Notes: generated by a model from the sequence alone, not told the origin. Numbered from the stretch's first letter, positions 40,745 through 50,024 are shown. The stretch is DNA of 64,000 bases from Vitreimonas flagellata (GCF_004634425.1 NZ_SBJL01000003.1:1-64000), one strand, 5' to 3'. Numbers and translations are program-made.

Positions 40745-42241
40745 ATGCGCGCCATCGAACACTACGTCTCCGGCAAGGCCCTGATCGGCGCCTCCGGCCG
40801 CCACGGCGACGTCTACAATCCCAACACCGGCGCGGTGCAGGCCCAGGTCGCCCTCGCCAATGCGCGCGAGATCGACGCCGCCGTGCAATCGGCTGCGAAA
40901 GCGTTTCCGGGCTGGGCCGCCACCAACCCGCAGCGCCGCGCGCGCGTCATGTTCGCCTTCAAGCAGCTCGTCGAAAAAAACATGGACGAACTCGCGCACT
41001 TGCTCTCGTCCGAGCACGGCAAGGTGATCGCGGACTCGAAGGGCGACATCCAACGCGGCCTTGAAGTGATCGAGTTCGCCTGCGGCATCCCGCATGCACT
41101 GAAGGGCGAATATACGGAAGGGGCGGGTCCCGGCATTGACGTCTATTCGATGCGCCAACCGCTCGGCGTGGTCGCGGGCATCACGCCGTTCAATTTTCCC
41201 GCCATGATCCCGATGTGGATGTTCGGCGTCGCGATCGCGACGGGCAACACGTTCGTGCTGAAGCCGAGCGAGAAAGACCCGTCCGTCCCGGTGCGTCTCG
41301 CCGAATTGATGATGGAAGCGGGCGCGCCGGAAGGCGTACTCAATGTCGCCCATGGCGACAAGGAAGCCGTCGACGCCATCATCGCGCATCCGGAAATCAA
41401 AGCGATCAGCTTCGTCGGCTCGTCCGACATCGCGCACTATATCTATAGCCACGGCACCGCAAACGGTAAGCGCGTGCAAGCAATGGGCGGCGCCAAGAAC
41501 CACGGCATCGTTCTGCCCGATGCTGATCTCGATCAAGTCGTGAAGGATCTCGTGGGCGCGGCCTACGGCTCCGCCGGCGAACGCTGCATGGCGCTGCCGG
41601 TCGTCGTGCCGGTCGGCAAGAAGACCGCTGACGATTTGCGTGAGCGCCTGATCCCGGAAATCGAGAAGCTGAAGGTCGGCATCTCCACCGATGCGGATGC
41701 GCAATACGGCCCAGTCGTCAGCCTCGCGCACAAGCGCAAGGTCGAAGATTATATCGGCCTTGGCGCGAAAGAGGGCGCCGAGCTCGTGCGCGACGGCCGC
41801 GGCTTCAAGCTGCAAGGCTATGAAGAGGGCTTCTTCGTCGGCCCGACGCTCTTCGACAAGGTCAGCACCGAAATGCGCACCTACAAGGAAGAAATCTTCG
41901 GCCCAGTGCTGCAAATCATGCGCGCTGAGAATTTCGAGGAAGCGCTCGCGCTGCCCAGCCAACACCAATACGGCAACGGCGTCGCCATCTTCACCCGCAA
42001 CGGCCGCGCCGCGCGCGAATTTGCGCAGCGTGTGAATGTCGGCATGGTCGGCATCAACGTGCCGATCCCAGTGCCGGTCGCGTATCACACCTTCGGCGGT
42101 TGGAAGCGCAGCGCCTTCGGCGACACCAACCAGCACGGCATGGAAGGCGTGAAGTTCTACACGAAAGTGAAAACGGTCACGGCGCGTTGGCCGGAAGGCG
42201 ACGTCGGTGATCAGAGCTTCGTTATTCCAACGATGCGGTGA
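40745..42241 (+). CDS. mmsA: CoA-acylating methylmalonate-semialdehyde dehydrogenase
   Basis: MmsA oxidises methylmalonate semialdehyde to propionyl-CoA in valine breakdown. The 498-residue aldehyde dehydrogenase has GVVAGITPFNFPAMIPMWMF, the family's MGGAKNHGIVLPDADLDQVV, the nucleophilic Cys in GSAGERCMALPVVVPVG, and GMVGINVPIPVPVAYHTFGG, all typical of MmsA. It is the first gene of a plus-strand cluster ending with mmsB. The stop overlaps the next ATG by one base. Confidence 0.95.
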   Translation: MRAIEHYVSGKALIGASGRHGDVYNPNTGAVQAQVALANAREIDAAVQSAAKAFPGWAATNPQRRARVMFAFKQLVEKNMDELAHLLSSEHGKVIADSKGDIQRGLEVIEFACGIPHALKGEYTEGAGPGIDVYSMRQPLGVVAGITPFNFPAMIPMWMFGVAIATGNTFVLKPSEKDPSVPVRLAELMMEAGAPEGVLNVAHGDKEAVDAIIAHPEIKAISFVGSSDIAHYIYSHGTANGKRVQAMGGAKNHGIVLPDADLDQVVKDLVGAAYGSAGERCMALPVVVPVGKKTADDLRERLIPEIEKLKVGISTDADAQYGPVVSLAHKRKVEDYIGLGAKEGAELVRDGRGFKLQGYEEGFFVGPTLFDKVSTEMRTYKEEIFGPVLQIMRAENFEEALALPSQHQYGNGVAIFTRNGRAAREFAQRVNVGMVGINVPIPVPVAYHTFGGWKRSAFGDTNQHGMEGVKFYTKVKTVTARWPEGDVGDQSFVIPTMR

Positions 42242-42525
42242 TGTTAGAATTAATTCTATTCTTCGGCGTTTGGATCCCGCTCGGGCTAATGATGATCGGT
42301 GTCCCGCTGATGATCATTCATCTGGTGTGGAGGCGGCGCTTTGCAGCGGCGCTTCTCGTCGTCGCCGCCAATGTGGTCATTGGCTTGGCGTTTGAGCTGT
42401 TCTATCCCGGCAACCTGAGCATTGCATCCCTCATTGCACTTTGGCTGCTTGGAATCGCCTCCGTGGCCGCGTCATTCGCAATCTGGTCGCGTGCGCAAAT
42501 TGAAGCCAGAAAGAATTCAGGTTGA
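42241..42525 (+). CDS. Small three-helix membrane protein
   Basis: The 94-residue protein has hydrophobic stretches LELILFFGVWIPLGLMMIGV, FAAALLVVAANVVIGLAFEL and ASLIALWLLGIASVAASFAI and a basic C-terminus. No family is recognised. The ATG at 42241 overlaps the mmsA stop (TGATG). A GTG one codon earlier is also in frame. It sits inside the valine-degradation cluster but need not act in it. Confidence 0.65.
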   Translation: MLELILFFGVWIPLGLMMIGVPLMIIHLVWRRRFAAALLVVAANVVIGLAFELFYPGNLSIASLIALWLLGIASVAASFAIWSRAQIEARKNSG

Positions 42526-42535
42526 AAGACTGCCT

Positions 42536-43603
42536 TTGACTGAAATCCTCACCTCCACCAACGCTGGCTTAGCCCGCATCACGCTGAACCGCCCCGCAGC
42601 ACTCCACGCGCTCAACACGCAAATGTGCCGCGACATGATCGCCGCACTGCAAAGCTGGCGTGACGATGAGCGCGCGCGCGTCGTCATGATCGATCACGCC
42701 GAAGGTACGCGCGGCTTTTGCGCGGGCGGCGATATCCGCATGTTGGCCGAAAGCGGGAAGGGCGACGGCGCCGAGGCGCGCGAATTCTTCTACACCGAGT
42801 ATCAGCTCAACCATCTGTTGTTCACCTACCCAAAGCCGATCGTCGCTTTGATCGACGGCGTGACGATGGGCGGCGGCGTCGGCATCTCGATGCCCGCGCG
42901 CTTCCGCATCGCCACCGAAAACACCACCTACGCCATGCCCGAAACCGGCATTGGCTTGTTTCCCGATGTTGGCGGCGGCTGGTATCTGCCGCGCAAGCCG
43001 GGCGCCATCGGCATGTGGCTCGCGCTCACCGGCGCGCGCCTGAAAGCCGCCGATTGTCTCATCGCCGGCATCGCCACGCATTACATGCCGACCGAAATCC
43101 TCGCTGCCGCGCGCGCGCAAATCGCCGGCGCTGCACAAACGCACGAACCCGAACGCGCGCTCGATAGCGGCTTGGAAGCGTTGAGCGAAGGCGCGGGCCG
43201 CCCCAAAGAACTCACGCCGGAGAACGTCGAGCGCATCAACCGCATCTTCGCAGCTGAAAGCGTCGAAGCCATCGTCGCAGCCCTCGAAGCCGACGGTTCG
43301 GACTGGGCCAAAGCCCAAATCTCCACGCTCGCGAGCAAATCGCCGCAAACTTTGAAAGTCGCGTTCCGCCAACTGCGCGATGGCGCGGCGATGCAGAGCT
43401 TCGCCGACGAGATGGCCCAAGAATACGCGATCGGCGCGCGCGTCGTGCAGCGTCACGATTTCATCGAAGGCGTGCGCGCGCTGATCGTCGACAAAGACAA
43501 CAAACCCCGATGGAACCCAGCCACGCTCGCCGGCGTCACTGATGCGATGCTGGACGAAATTTTCGCGCCCCTGCCGGCGGATCAGGAATGGAAGCCGTTG
43601 TGA
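42536..43603 (+). CDS. 3-hydroxyisobutyryl-CoA hydrolase-type enoyl-CoA hydratase family protein
   Basis: The 355-residue crotonase-fold protein matches 3-hydroxyisobutyryl-CoA hydrolase in length and motifs: ITLNRPAALHALNTQM, GFCAGGDIRML, GVTMGGGVGISMPARFRIAT, MPETGIGLFPDVGGGWYLPR. It frees 3-hydroxyisobutyrate for MmsB in valine catabolism. No ATG starts the frame. I chose TTG 42536 behind GAAAGA, which begins TEILTSTNAG as expected; the frame is open further upstream but overlaps the previous gene. Confidence 0.88.
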   Translation: MTEILTSTNAGLARITLNRPAALHALNTQMCRDMIAALQSWRDDERARVVMIDHAEGTRGFCAGGDIRMLAESGKGDGAEAREFFYTEYQLNHLLFTYPKPIVALIDGVTMGGGVGISMPARFRIATENTTYAMPETGIGLFPDVGGGWYLPRKPGAIGMWLALTGARLKAADCLIAGIATHYMPTEILAAARAQIAGAAQTHEPERALDSGLEALSEGAGRPKELTPENVERINRIFAAESVEAIVAALEADGSDWAKAQISTLASKSPQTLKVAFRQLRDGAAMQSFADEMAQEYAIGARVVQRHDFIEGVRALIVDKDNKPRWNPATLAGVTDAMLDEIFAPLPADQEWKPL

Positions 43604-43611
43604 TTTTAACG

Positions 43612-43713
43612 TCGTCATTCTGGGGCGATCTCACGAAGTGAGAGCGAACCCGGAACACCGACGCGCTGGCGGCCCTGGGTTCCCCATCGCGCTCCGCGCG
43701 TCCGGAATGACGA
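43612..43713. repeat. Intergenic repeat with 9-bp inverted ends
   Basis: TCGTCATTC (43612-43620) and GAATGACGA (43705-43713) form perfect terminal inverted repeats around a core of about 84 bp with inner palindromes (TCACGAAGTGA, CGCGCTCCGCGCG). Elements with TCATTC...GAATGA ends and CCCGG/CCTGGGTTCCC cores are dispersed in many alphaproteobacterial genomes. It fills most of the gap before mmsB. Confidence 0.65.
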
Positions 43714-43737
43714 ACTAAAAATGTTGGAGAGTGAAGC

Positions 43738-44622
43738 ATGACCCGCGTTGCATTTATCGGCCTCGGCAATATGGGCTCGGGCATGGCGGCCAATCAGGCC
43801 AAGGCCGGGCGCGAGGTGATCGCGTTCGATCTCTCCGCCGAGGCGCTGGAGCGCGCCAAAGAGCACGGCGTCAAACCCGCCGCTGGCGCGGCCGAAGCCG
43901 TGAAGGACGCAGACATCGTCATCACCATGCTACCCGCCGGTCAGCACGTGCGCGATGTTTACCTGAGCGCGATCCTGCCCAATGCGCCGCGCGATGCGCT
44001 GTTGATCGATTGCTCCACCATCGACGTCGATTCCGCGCGCACCGTCGCGCGCGATGCATCCATGCAGGGCTTCCGTAGCGCCGACGCGCCCGTCTCCGGC
44101 GGTACGGCGGCGGCAAGCGGCGGCACGCTCACCTTCATGGTTGGCTGTCGCGAACAGGATTTCGCCGAGATCGAAGAGGCTTTGAAGCCGATGGCCAAAG
44201 CCATCATCCATGCCGGCGATAGCGGCGCGGGGCAGGCGGCGAAGATCTGCAACAACATGCTGCTCGGCATTTCGATGATCGGCGTCAGTGAAGCGTTCAC
44301 GCTCGCGGAATCGCTCGGTCTCGACGCGCAGAAATTCTACGACATCGCGTCCAAAGCTTCCGGCCAATGCTGGTCGCTCACCTCGTACTGCCCGTGGCCT
44401 GGCCCGGTGCCGACAGCGCCCTCCAATCGAAACTACGAAGGCGGCTTTGCCTCAGCGATGATGCTGAAGGATCTGAAGCTGGCGCAGGAAGCCGCGGACG
44501 GCGTCGGCGCGCCTACGCCGCTCGGCGGCGCGGCGACCGCGATCTATGACGACCTCGTCGCCGCCGGTCATGCCAACAAGGATTTCTCCTACGTGCTGCA
44601 AATGTTGCGCGGGCGCGGCTAA
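43738..44622 (+). CDS. mmsB: 3-hydroxyisobutyrate dehydrogenase
   Basis: MmsB oxidises 3-hydroxyisobutyrate to methylmalonate semialdehyde with NAD, feeding MmsA. The 294-residue protein has the Rossmann signature VAFIGLGNMGSGMAANQAKA, the substrate loop DAPVSGGTAAASGGTLTFMV and the catalytic Lys in GQAAKICNNMLLGISM. It is separated from the hydrolase gene by a repeat element of about 100 bp, so polarity or RNA folding may set its level. GGAGAG precedes the ATG. Confidence 0.95.
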   Translation: MTRVAFIGLGNMGSGMAANQAKAGREVIAFDLSAEALERAKEHGVKPAAGAAEAVKDADIVITMLPAGQHVRDVYLSAILPNAPRDALLIDCSTIDVDSARTVARDASMQGFRSADAPVSGGTAAASGGTLTFMVGCREQDFAEIEEALKPMAKAIIHAGDSGAGQAAKICNNMLLGISMIGVSEAFTLAESLGLDAQKFYDIASKASGQCWSLTSYCPWPGPVPTAPSNRNYEGGFASAMMLKDLKLAQEAADGVGAPTPLGGAATAIYDDLVAAGHANKDFSYVLQMLRGRG

Positions 44623-44623
44623 C

Positions 44624-44693
44624 GGAGCGCGGGGCTTCAGACCCGCGACTTCTGCGCTGGCGTCAGGCACGGGGGTCTGAAGACCCGCGCTCC
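44624..44693. repeat. Palindromic repeat at the mmsB / receiver-protein junction
   Basis: A 21-bp arm GGAGCGCGGGGCTTCAGACCC at 44624-44644 matches the reverse complement of 44673-44693 at 20 of 21 positions. The right arm lies inside the coding region of the convergent receiver gene and supplies its last codons (SSDPRA) and stop. Confidence 0.7.
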
Positions 44694-45061
44694 AACAAAT
44701 CCTGCACCTTTGCGATCAATTCGCGCGGACTGACCGGCTTCACCATCACCGCGTTCGCGCCGGCCGCATGCGCGGCGTCACGCAGCTCTGCGTGATCATG
44801 CCCGGTGATCATGACGATGCACGGCGCGCCATAGCGTTCGTCCGCGCGTACGGCGTTGATGAAGCTCACGCCATCCATGCCCGGCATGCCGCTATCGACT
44901 AGAATCAGATGCGCCGGCGCTTCCGCCTGCATCTCCAGCCCCAACTCGCCGCGCGACGCCTCGCGCACGCGCTTCACGCCCGCCGACGCCATCACGCGCG
45001 CCAGCATCACGCGCATCGCCTCGTGGTCATCCACGATCAGAACGTCGAGGTCGCCGCCCAT
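44663..45061 (-). CDS. Single-domain response regulator
   Basis: The 132-residue protein is a stand-alone receiver: DVLIVDDHEAMRVML (acidic pair), phospho-Asp in LILVDSGMPGMDGVSFIN, Thr in VMITGHDHAEL, Lys in VMVKPVSPRELIAKVQ. No output domain is present, as in CheY- or DivK-like proteins. No kinase is adjacent. The last residues, after LLERG, come from a palindromic repeat, so the natural C-terminus was probably replaced or extended. Confidence 0.9.
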   Translation of the reverse strand: MGGDLDVLIVDDHEAMRVMLARVMASAGVKRVREASRGELGLEMQAEAPAHLILVDSGMPGMDGVSFINAVRADERYGAPCIVMITGHDHAELRDAAHAAGANAVMVKPVSPRELIAKVQDLLERGSSDPRA

Positions 45062-45109
45062 GCGCCAGCCTTAAGCCGCGTCGCGCGCGCCTCCAACACA
45101 AAAGCAAAT

Positions 45110-45131
45110 GGCCGGAGCTTTCGCCCCGGCC
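45110..45131 (-). terminator. Terminator-like hairpin after the TonB-dependent receptor gene
   Basis: On the minus strand GGCCGGGGC (45123-45131) pairs with GCTCCGGCC (45110-45118) across a 4-nt GAAA loop. ATTTGCTTTTG follows, a moderate T-rich tail. It lies 29 bp beyond the receptor stop. Confidence 0.7.
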
Positions 45132-45159
45132 ATCGCTGTAGTCGTTGTTTCGCTAGCGC

Positions 45160-47718
45160 TTAGTAGCGCGCGCGGATCGTCAAGCCGTAGGTGGCTGGCT
45201 CGTTCGGATAGACTACGTAGTCGTTTTGCAGCGGCGGCGAGAAGGCGCCGACGAAGTAGCTCTCGTCGAACAAATTGCGGCCCCACAGTTCGACCGACCA
45301 GCGCTCGTCCTGCGAACCAATGCCGACGCGGCCATTGAAGATCGCGAACTCGCCATTGTCCGTCGCGCCATTCGGCTCGCGGCTCAGCGTCTGCGTGCGG
45401 TAGCCGTCGTTCCAGCGAGTGTCGATGTAGAACAGCGCCTGCAGATTATCGCCAATCGGCTGAACGTACGTGGCCGCAGCGGTCACGGTCAGTTCCGGCG
45501 CGAACGCGAAGGGCTGGCCTGAGAACACGGCGTTCGGGTCCGCGTCGCCGAGGGCGGCGGTGAGCGGGTTGAAGCGCACTTCGCTGTCGTAGAAGGCGTC
45601 CGTGTACACCACGCCGCCGGTGAGCGTCAGGTTGTCGGTCGGACGAGCCGAAACTTCGAGCTCAGCGCCTTGGCTGATGGCTTCCGGAATGTTGCGCGTG
45701 ATGAAGTTGAAGCCGTTGAAGGCGTTCAGCTGATAGTCGTGGATCTCTTGGTAGAAGCCGGTGAGGTTCACCGTCGTCGTGCCGCCTAGGATCGTCGACT
45801 TGATGCCGATTTCGTACGCGTCGGTGAATTCCGGCGCGAACGCCAGTTGATCGACGCTGAGCAGGCTCGGATCGATCAGAGCCGGCGTGATCGCAAAGCC
45901 TGAGCGGTCGACGTTGAAGCCGCCCGCCTTGTAGCCGCGCGAATAGCCGCCATAGACCATCACATCATCGTTGAGGTTATAGGCCAGCGAGATTGTGCCG
46001 CTGAGTTCTTCTTCCTCGCTGTCGCCTTCCCAGTCGCCATTGGCGATCGGGTTCACGGCGGGGTTGCAGGCGATGTTCATCAGCGCCGACGCCGCACTCC
46101 CTTGCAGCACCGTGACGATGCCGCCCGGTCCCGGGACGAGGCCGTCGGTGAAGGCTTCAACGCCCTGCAGCGACAAGCAGGAATTCGAGGTCGAGAGCAG
46201 ATCGCCCGTAAGGTCCTTCGTTTCCGAGCTGTAGCGCAGGCCAACGGTCAGCGTGAGCGCGTCGCTCAAGCTGATTTCGTTGTGCGTGAAGAGCGCGATG
46301 CTCTGCGTATCGACGATCCAGTGATCGCTCTGCTGGCCCTGGCCTGTCGTGTTTCCGGTCAGATAGACATTGGCAAAAGCCGGGTTGCCTGTGGCGCACA
46401 GGAAGAACGACGGGATCGGGTCGGTCACGCCGTCCGTGTCAGCGCCGGTGGAATCATACAATTCGCAGCCGTTCGGTGTGGCGAGCGTCGTCGACGCGCC
46501 ACGGGTGACGAGGTTGGCGAAGAGGTTCGAGTTCGCGCCGATGCGGATCGTGTCCGTCGTGTCCAGCGTTTCGTCAGCGTAGAAAGCGCCGACGAGCCAA
46601 TTCACGCGGCCCGTTTCACCTTGCAGGCGGAATTCCTGGGTGAAGTTTTCGAAGCCGACTTCCAGACCGTCCCGATAGGCGATGTCGATGACGTTGAAAT
46701 CGACGTCCTGGTCGCGGACCGCATCCCAATCGCGATAGGCCGTGATCGAGGTGAAATTGGCGAAGCCCAGATCCCAATCGAGTTGACCGGAAATGCCCCA
46801 TTCTTCGGTCTCTTCACCGTACGAACGGCCCGGCGTCACCGTCATGGCGCGCGCGTCGAGGTCGATCGGCGGGCTGCCTGCGCCGCCAGTGATCAGGCCG
46901 ACGGCGGTATTGGTCGAACCATAGAGCAGCGGGGTGATGCCGCAGCAGACTTCATCTGATTGCGCGCCATCGACGATCACGCGCAGCGTGGCGTCCGGCG
47001 AGATATCCCAGACCGCTTGCGCACGCAGCGTCGAGCGATCGCGAGTGTTGATGTCGTCGCCCGAAATCAGATCGGTGATGTAGCCGTCGCGCGCGCGGAT
47101 CGAGCCGTCGAGGCGCACGGCCAACGAGTCCGTCAGCGGGACGTTTACGCCGGCGCGAGCGCCGCTTTCTTCGAGGTCATCGAAGCCAAACGTGCCTTCC
47201 AGCCACATGCCTGGGCTGAAATCCGGACCAGCCGTGATCACCGAGATGGCGCCAGCCGAGGTGTTGCGGCCGTAGAGTGTGCCTTGCGGACCGCGCAGCA
47301 CTTCGACGCGCTCAAGCTCTGGCAGATCGGCGAGGGCCGCGCCGGCGCGGGCGCGATAGACGCCGTCGATGAAGATGCCGACAGCGGCTTCAAAGCCCGG
47401 GTTGTCCGAACCGGTGCCGATGCCGCGGATGCGGGCGGTGGTGCCCGACGAATTCGATTGGCCCGTGCCCATTTCGAGCGACGGAGCGACTTGCGTCACG
47501 TCGCGTAGATCTTGCGCGCCAGAGTTTTGCAGCGCTTCGCCACTGACCGCGGTCACCGCGATCGGAACATCCTGGATCGCGGCCGCGCGGCCCGTGGCCG
47601 TCACGACGATCTCTTCCGACACGTCTTCGTCCTGCGCGAACGCGGGCGTGATCGCGCCCATCGCCGCGAGCGAAGCGCCCGTCAGCAGAATCCGACCCCA
47701 ATTTGATTTCTTGCTCAT
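45160..47718 (-). CDS. TonB-dependent outer-membrane receptor
   Basis: The 852-residue protein starts with a signal peptide (ILLTGASLAAMGAITPAFAQ). A TonB-box-like segment EEIVVTATG follows, then a plug domain (IQDVPIAVTAVSGEALQNSG, VEVLRGPQGTLYGRNTSAGA) and a 22-strand barrel ending NEPATYGLTIRARY with terminal aromatic/Tyr pattern. Length and the IVVTATG box fit the large receptor families of Caulobacterales and sphingomonads that import oligosaccharides, siderophores or hydrophobic nutrients. The substrate is not indicated by neighbours. Start 47718 follows GGGAGG. An open frame to 47781 precedes the signal peptide. Confidence 0.93.
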   Translation of the reverse strand: MSKKSNWGRILLTGASLAAMGAITPAFAQDEDVSEEIVVTATGRAAAIQDVPIAVTAVSGEALQNSGAQDLRDVTQVAPSLEMGTGQSNSSGTTARIRGIGTGSDNPGFEAAVGIFIDGVYRARAGAALADLPELERVEVLRGPQGTLYGRNTSAGAISVITAGPDFSPGMWLEGTFGFDDLEESGARAGVNVPLTDSLAVRLDGSIRARDGYITDLISGDDINTRDRSTLRAQAVWDISPDATLRVIVDGAQSDEVCCGITPLLYGSTNTAVGLITGGAGSPPIDLDARAMTVTPGRSYGEETEEWGISGQLDWDLGFANFTSITAYRDWDAVRDQDVDFNVIDIAYRDGLEVGFENFTQEFRLQGETGRVNWLVGAFYADETLDTTDTIRIGANSNLFANLVTRGASTTLATPNGCELYDSTGADTDGVTDPIPSFFLCATGNPAFANVYLTGNTTGQGQQSDHWIVDTQSIALFTHNEISLSDALTLTVGLRYSSETKDLTGDLLSTSNSCLSLQGVEAFTDGLVPGPGGIVTVLQGSAASALMNIACNPAVNPIANGDWEGDSEEEELSGTISLAYNLNDDVMVYGGYSRGYKAGGFNVDRSGFAITPALIDPSLLSVDQLAFAPEFTDAYEIGIKSTILGGTTTVNLTGFYQEIHDYQLNAFNGFNFITRNIPEAISQGAELEVSARPTDNLTLTGGVVYTDAFYDSEVRFNPLTAALGDADPNAVFSGQPFAFAPELTVTAAATYVQPIGDNLQALFYIDTRWNDGYRTQTLSREPNGATDNGEFAIFNGRVGIGSQDERWSVELWGRNLFDESYFVGAFSPPLQNDYVVYPNEPATYGLTIRARY

Positions 47719-48102
47719 CGCCGTCCTCCCAGAGCCGCCTGGCGCTTTCTCACTTTGAGCGCGGCGGCGAACCATCGACAAATTAGGGTTATGTGAGACT
47801 CTTAGAGGCCCCCGCTCACCCGTCCTGTCCGTACGCTATAGCGCTCATGCAACAGGCGCGTGTCAACCTGGGGTGCTGGGCAAATTGACGGGTCCGTCAC
47901 TTGAATTTTTGCTTGAGGCGGGCCGGCAACACTGCCGTCGGGGCGCCGAGGGGCTGGCGCCCGAAAATGTAGCAAAGTCCGCAGTTTATGTTGCGATGCA
48001 GCAATGATGGAACTGTGGATTGCTGCGCGAGACGGGCGCGCCGCGCATTGAGTGAAGCGCCCGCGTAGCGGCCCTGTGGACAGCCGCGTATAAGCCGCGG
48101 CG
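47719..48102. other. Divergent promoter region between the receptor and queC
   Basis: These 384 bases contain no convincing gene. Apart from the ribosome site of the receptor, the only structure I see is TGACGG-GT-CCGTCA at 47886-47899, a 14-bp inverted repeat 168 bp from the receptor start that could be an operator. No preQ1 riboswitch pattern is visible in front of queC. Confidence 0.5.
47886..47899. promoter_or_regulatory. Perfect inverted repeat TGACGG-N2-CCGTCA
   Basis: The 6-bp arms are perfect and the site sits in the shared promoter region of the TonB receptor and queC. It could bind a dimeric regulator. No nearby regulator gene suggests which one. Confidence 0.35.
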
Positions 48103-48804
48103 ATGGATGCCGCGCTCGTTCTCTTCTCCGCCGGACAGGATTCCGCGACCTGCCTCGCCTGGGCGCTGGAGCGCTATGCGCGTGTCGAGACGATCGGCTT
48201 CTTCTACGGCCAGCGCCACGCCATCGAATTGGAACAGCGCGAAACCGTGCGCCAGCGCATGACGGCGCTCGACCCGGACTGGGCTGCGCGCCTCGGTCCC
48301 GACATTGTCGTGGACATTTCGGGCTATGGCGCGCTCGCCGAAAGCGCCTTGACGGCGGATCGCGCGATCGAAATGGCCGAGAGCGGTTTGCCGACGACGT
48401 TCGTGCCCGGCCGCAATCTGGTGTTTCTCACCGTGGCCGCCGCGCAAGCCTATCGACGCGGGATCGACATCCTCGTCGCCGGTATGTGCGAGACCGATTT
48501 TTCTGGCTACCCCGATTGCCGGCGCGACACGATCGACGCGCAAGAACACGCGCTCGCGCTCGGCCTAGAACGGCCGATGAAAATCGAAACGCCGTTGATG
48601 CATCTCACCAAGGGCGCCACCTGGGGCCTCGCGCACGATCTCGGCGGCGCCGCGCTCGTCGATCTCATCGTTGAACACACCCACACCTGCTACGAAGGCG
48701 ACCGCACGCATCGCCACGCCTGGGGCTATGGCTGCGCCACATGCCCCGCCTGCGATTTGCGCGCGAAGGGCTGGGATTCTTGGACCGCCGGCGGTCCAAG
48801 ATGA
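48103..48804 (+). CDS. queC: 7-cyano-7-deazaguanine synthase
   Basis: QueC turns 7-carboxy-7-deazaguanine into preQ0 with ATP and ammonia, on the way to queuosine in tRNA. The 233-residue protein has the PP-loop [17 protein letters not shown], where the usual SGGxDS reads SAGQDS. It also has [10 protein letters not shown] and the C-terminal zinc cysteines in [13 protein letters not shown] with a preceding Cys in HTCYEGD. The start ATG at 48103 is inferred from alignment; the ribosome site is poor. It overlaps queE by 4 bp (ATGA). Confidence 0.95.
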   Translation: MDAALVLFSAGQDSATCLAWALERYARVETIGFFYGQRHAIELEQRETVRQRMTALDPDWAARLGPDIVVDISGYGALAESALTADRAIEMAESGLPTTFVPGRNLVFLTVAAAQAYRRGIDILVAGMCETDFSGYPDCRRDTIDAQEHALALGLERPMKIETPLMHLTKGATWGLAHDLGGAALVDLIVEHTHTCYEGDRTHRHAWGYGCATCPACDLRAKGWDSWTAGGPR

Positions 48805-49430
48805 CCTACAGCGTCAAAGAAATGTTCTACACGCTGCAGGGCGAGGGCGCGCGGGCGGGGCGGCCGTCCGTCTTCGTGCGTTTCGCAGGCTGCAATCTCT
48901 GGACCGGCCGCGAGCAAGATCGCGCCGCCGCGATCTGCCAATTCTGCGATACGCAATTCGTCGGTGTTGATGGCGACGGCGGCGGCAAATTTGAAACCGC
49001 CGCAGCGCTCGCGGACGCCGCCGCGAAACTCTGGCCCGGCGGCGGCGCACCTTATGTCGTCTGCACCGGCGGCGAGCCGCTCTTGCAGCTCGATGCGCCG
49101 CTGATCGAGGCGTTACACGCGCGCGACTTCGAGATCGCGGTGGAAACCAACGGCACGATCGCCGCGCCCGCCGGCGTCGATTGGGTGTGCGTCAGCCCCA
49201 AAGCCAATGCCGACTTCGTGCAACAAAGCGGCGACGAGCTAAAGCTCGTCTATCCGCAAGAAGGCGGCGATCCCGCGCAATATACGAGCCTCGCCTTCAA
49301 GCACTTCTATCTACAGCCGATGGATAGCCCCGCGCGCGACGCCAATACGCAAGCCGCGATTGCCTATTGCCTCGCGCATCCGCAATGGCGCCTGAGCGTC
49401 CAGACGCACAAAGCGCTCGGCATTCGTTGA
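48801..49430 (+). CDS. queE: 7-carboxy-7-deazaguanine synthase (radical SAM)
   Basis: QueE rearranges carboxytetrahydropterin to 7-carboxy-7-deazaguanine. The 209-residue protein carries the radical-SAM cluster as C-x14-C-x2-C (CNLWTGRE...AICQFC), the extended spacing known for many QueE proteins. It also has [30 protein letters not shown] and [10 protein letters not shown]. The start is at the ATG overlapping queC. queD and queF are not in the window. Confidence 0.95.
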   Translation: MTYSVKEMFYTLQGEGARAGRPSVFVRFAGCNLWTGREQDRAAAICQFCDTQFVGVDGDGGGKFETAAALADAAAKLWPGGGAPYVVCTGGEPLLQLDAPLIEALHARDFEIAVETNGTIAAPAGVDWVCVSPKANADFVQQSGDELKLVYPQEGGDPAQYTSLAFKHFYLQPMDSPARDANTQAAIAYCLAHPQWRLSVQTHKALGIR

Positions 49431-49439
49431 TGTGCGCTG

Positions 49440-49943
49440 TTAGCGCGCGCTCGCCACGTAGGCGTCGCCAACCTTGTTGGCGAATTGGCGGATGGCGCGA
49501 CGCGCTTCCGACCAGGTGCTCTCCGCGCCCGTCAGGTCCGAGAGCGAATGATTATATCGCTCGTGTGAGACCTCGGTGATCACCGCGCCATCGGCGCCAC
49601 GAATGACGCCGTGCAATTCAGCGCCGCCCACCGAGATCGAGCGGATCGGATCAAGGCCAGGCCGGTTCGACAATTGCTCGAACGTCGGCCGGTTGGGTTG
49701 CGCGTCGATGATGGAGATATCGACGGTGACTCCGGCAGATGCACCCCGACGCGCCAGAGCTTCGCTCACCATGCGTTGCGCATACTCGCCGAGATATTCG
49801 CCTTCGCGCTCGCCGTAATTGTCGGTCAGCTCTTCCTGAAATTCGGGAGAGAATGAAATCGGGGAGATGGTCGCCGTCTGAGCCGACGCTGCGCTTGCGA
49901 AGGCGAGTGCGGCGAGGCTGGCGAATGCAATCGTCAAGCGCAT
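49440..49943 (-). CDS. Secreted protein of unknown function
   Basis: The 167-residue protein has a signal peptide (IAFASLAALAFASAASAQ) and a mature part that includes EEFQEELTDNYGEREGEYLG-like acidic helix sequence, VTVDISIIDAQPNRPTFEQL and ELHGVIRGADGAVITEVSHE. It was probably exported to the periplasm. No family is recognised; the second half resembles proteins that handle outer-membrane material only vaguely. It converges on queE with a 9-bp gap. Confidence 0.75.
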   Translation of the reverse strand: MRLTIAFASLAALAFASAASAQTATISPISFSPEFQEELTDNYGEREGEYLGEYAQRMVSEALARRGASAGVTVDISIIDAQPNRPTFEQLSNRPGLDPIRSISVGGAELHGVIRGADGAVITEVSHERYNHSLSDLTGAESTWSEARRAIRQFANKVGDAYVASAR

Positions 49944-50024
49944 GAAGCGGCTCCTTCATCTAGGTCGAAGGAAATATGGGACCGCTTCGGCGATTGCGCC
50001 ATTCACGTTCGCGTAACAACGAAG

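Noticed and set aside
40700-42136. 478-codon open frame opposite mmsA
   Set aside because: Antisense to a fully conserved aldehyde dehydrogenase with the active-site Cys; composition is of a GC-rich shadow frame.
42569-43618. 349-codon open frame opposite the 3-hydroxyisobutyryl-CoA hydrolase gene
   Set aside because: Antisense to recognisable crotonase motifs, with no motif of its own.
47719-48102. preQ1 riboswitch before queC
   Set aside because: No preQ1-I stem-loop with the A-rich tail and no SD-sequestering pattern is visible. The region has only a palindrome that is better read as an operator.
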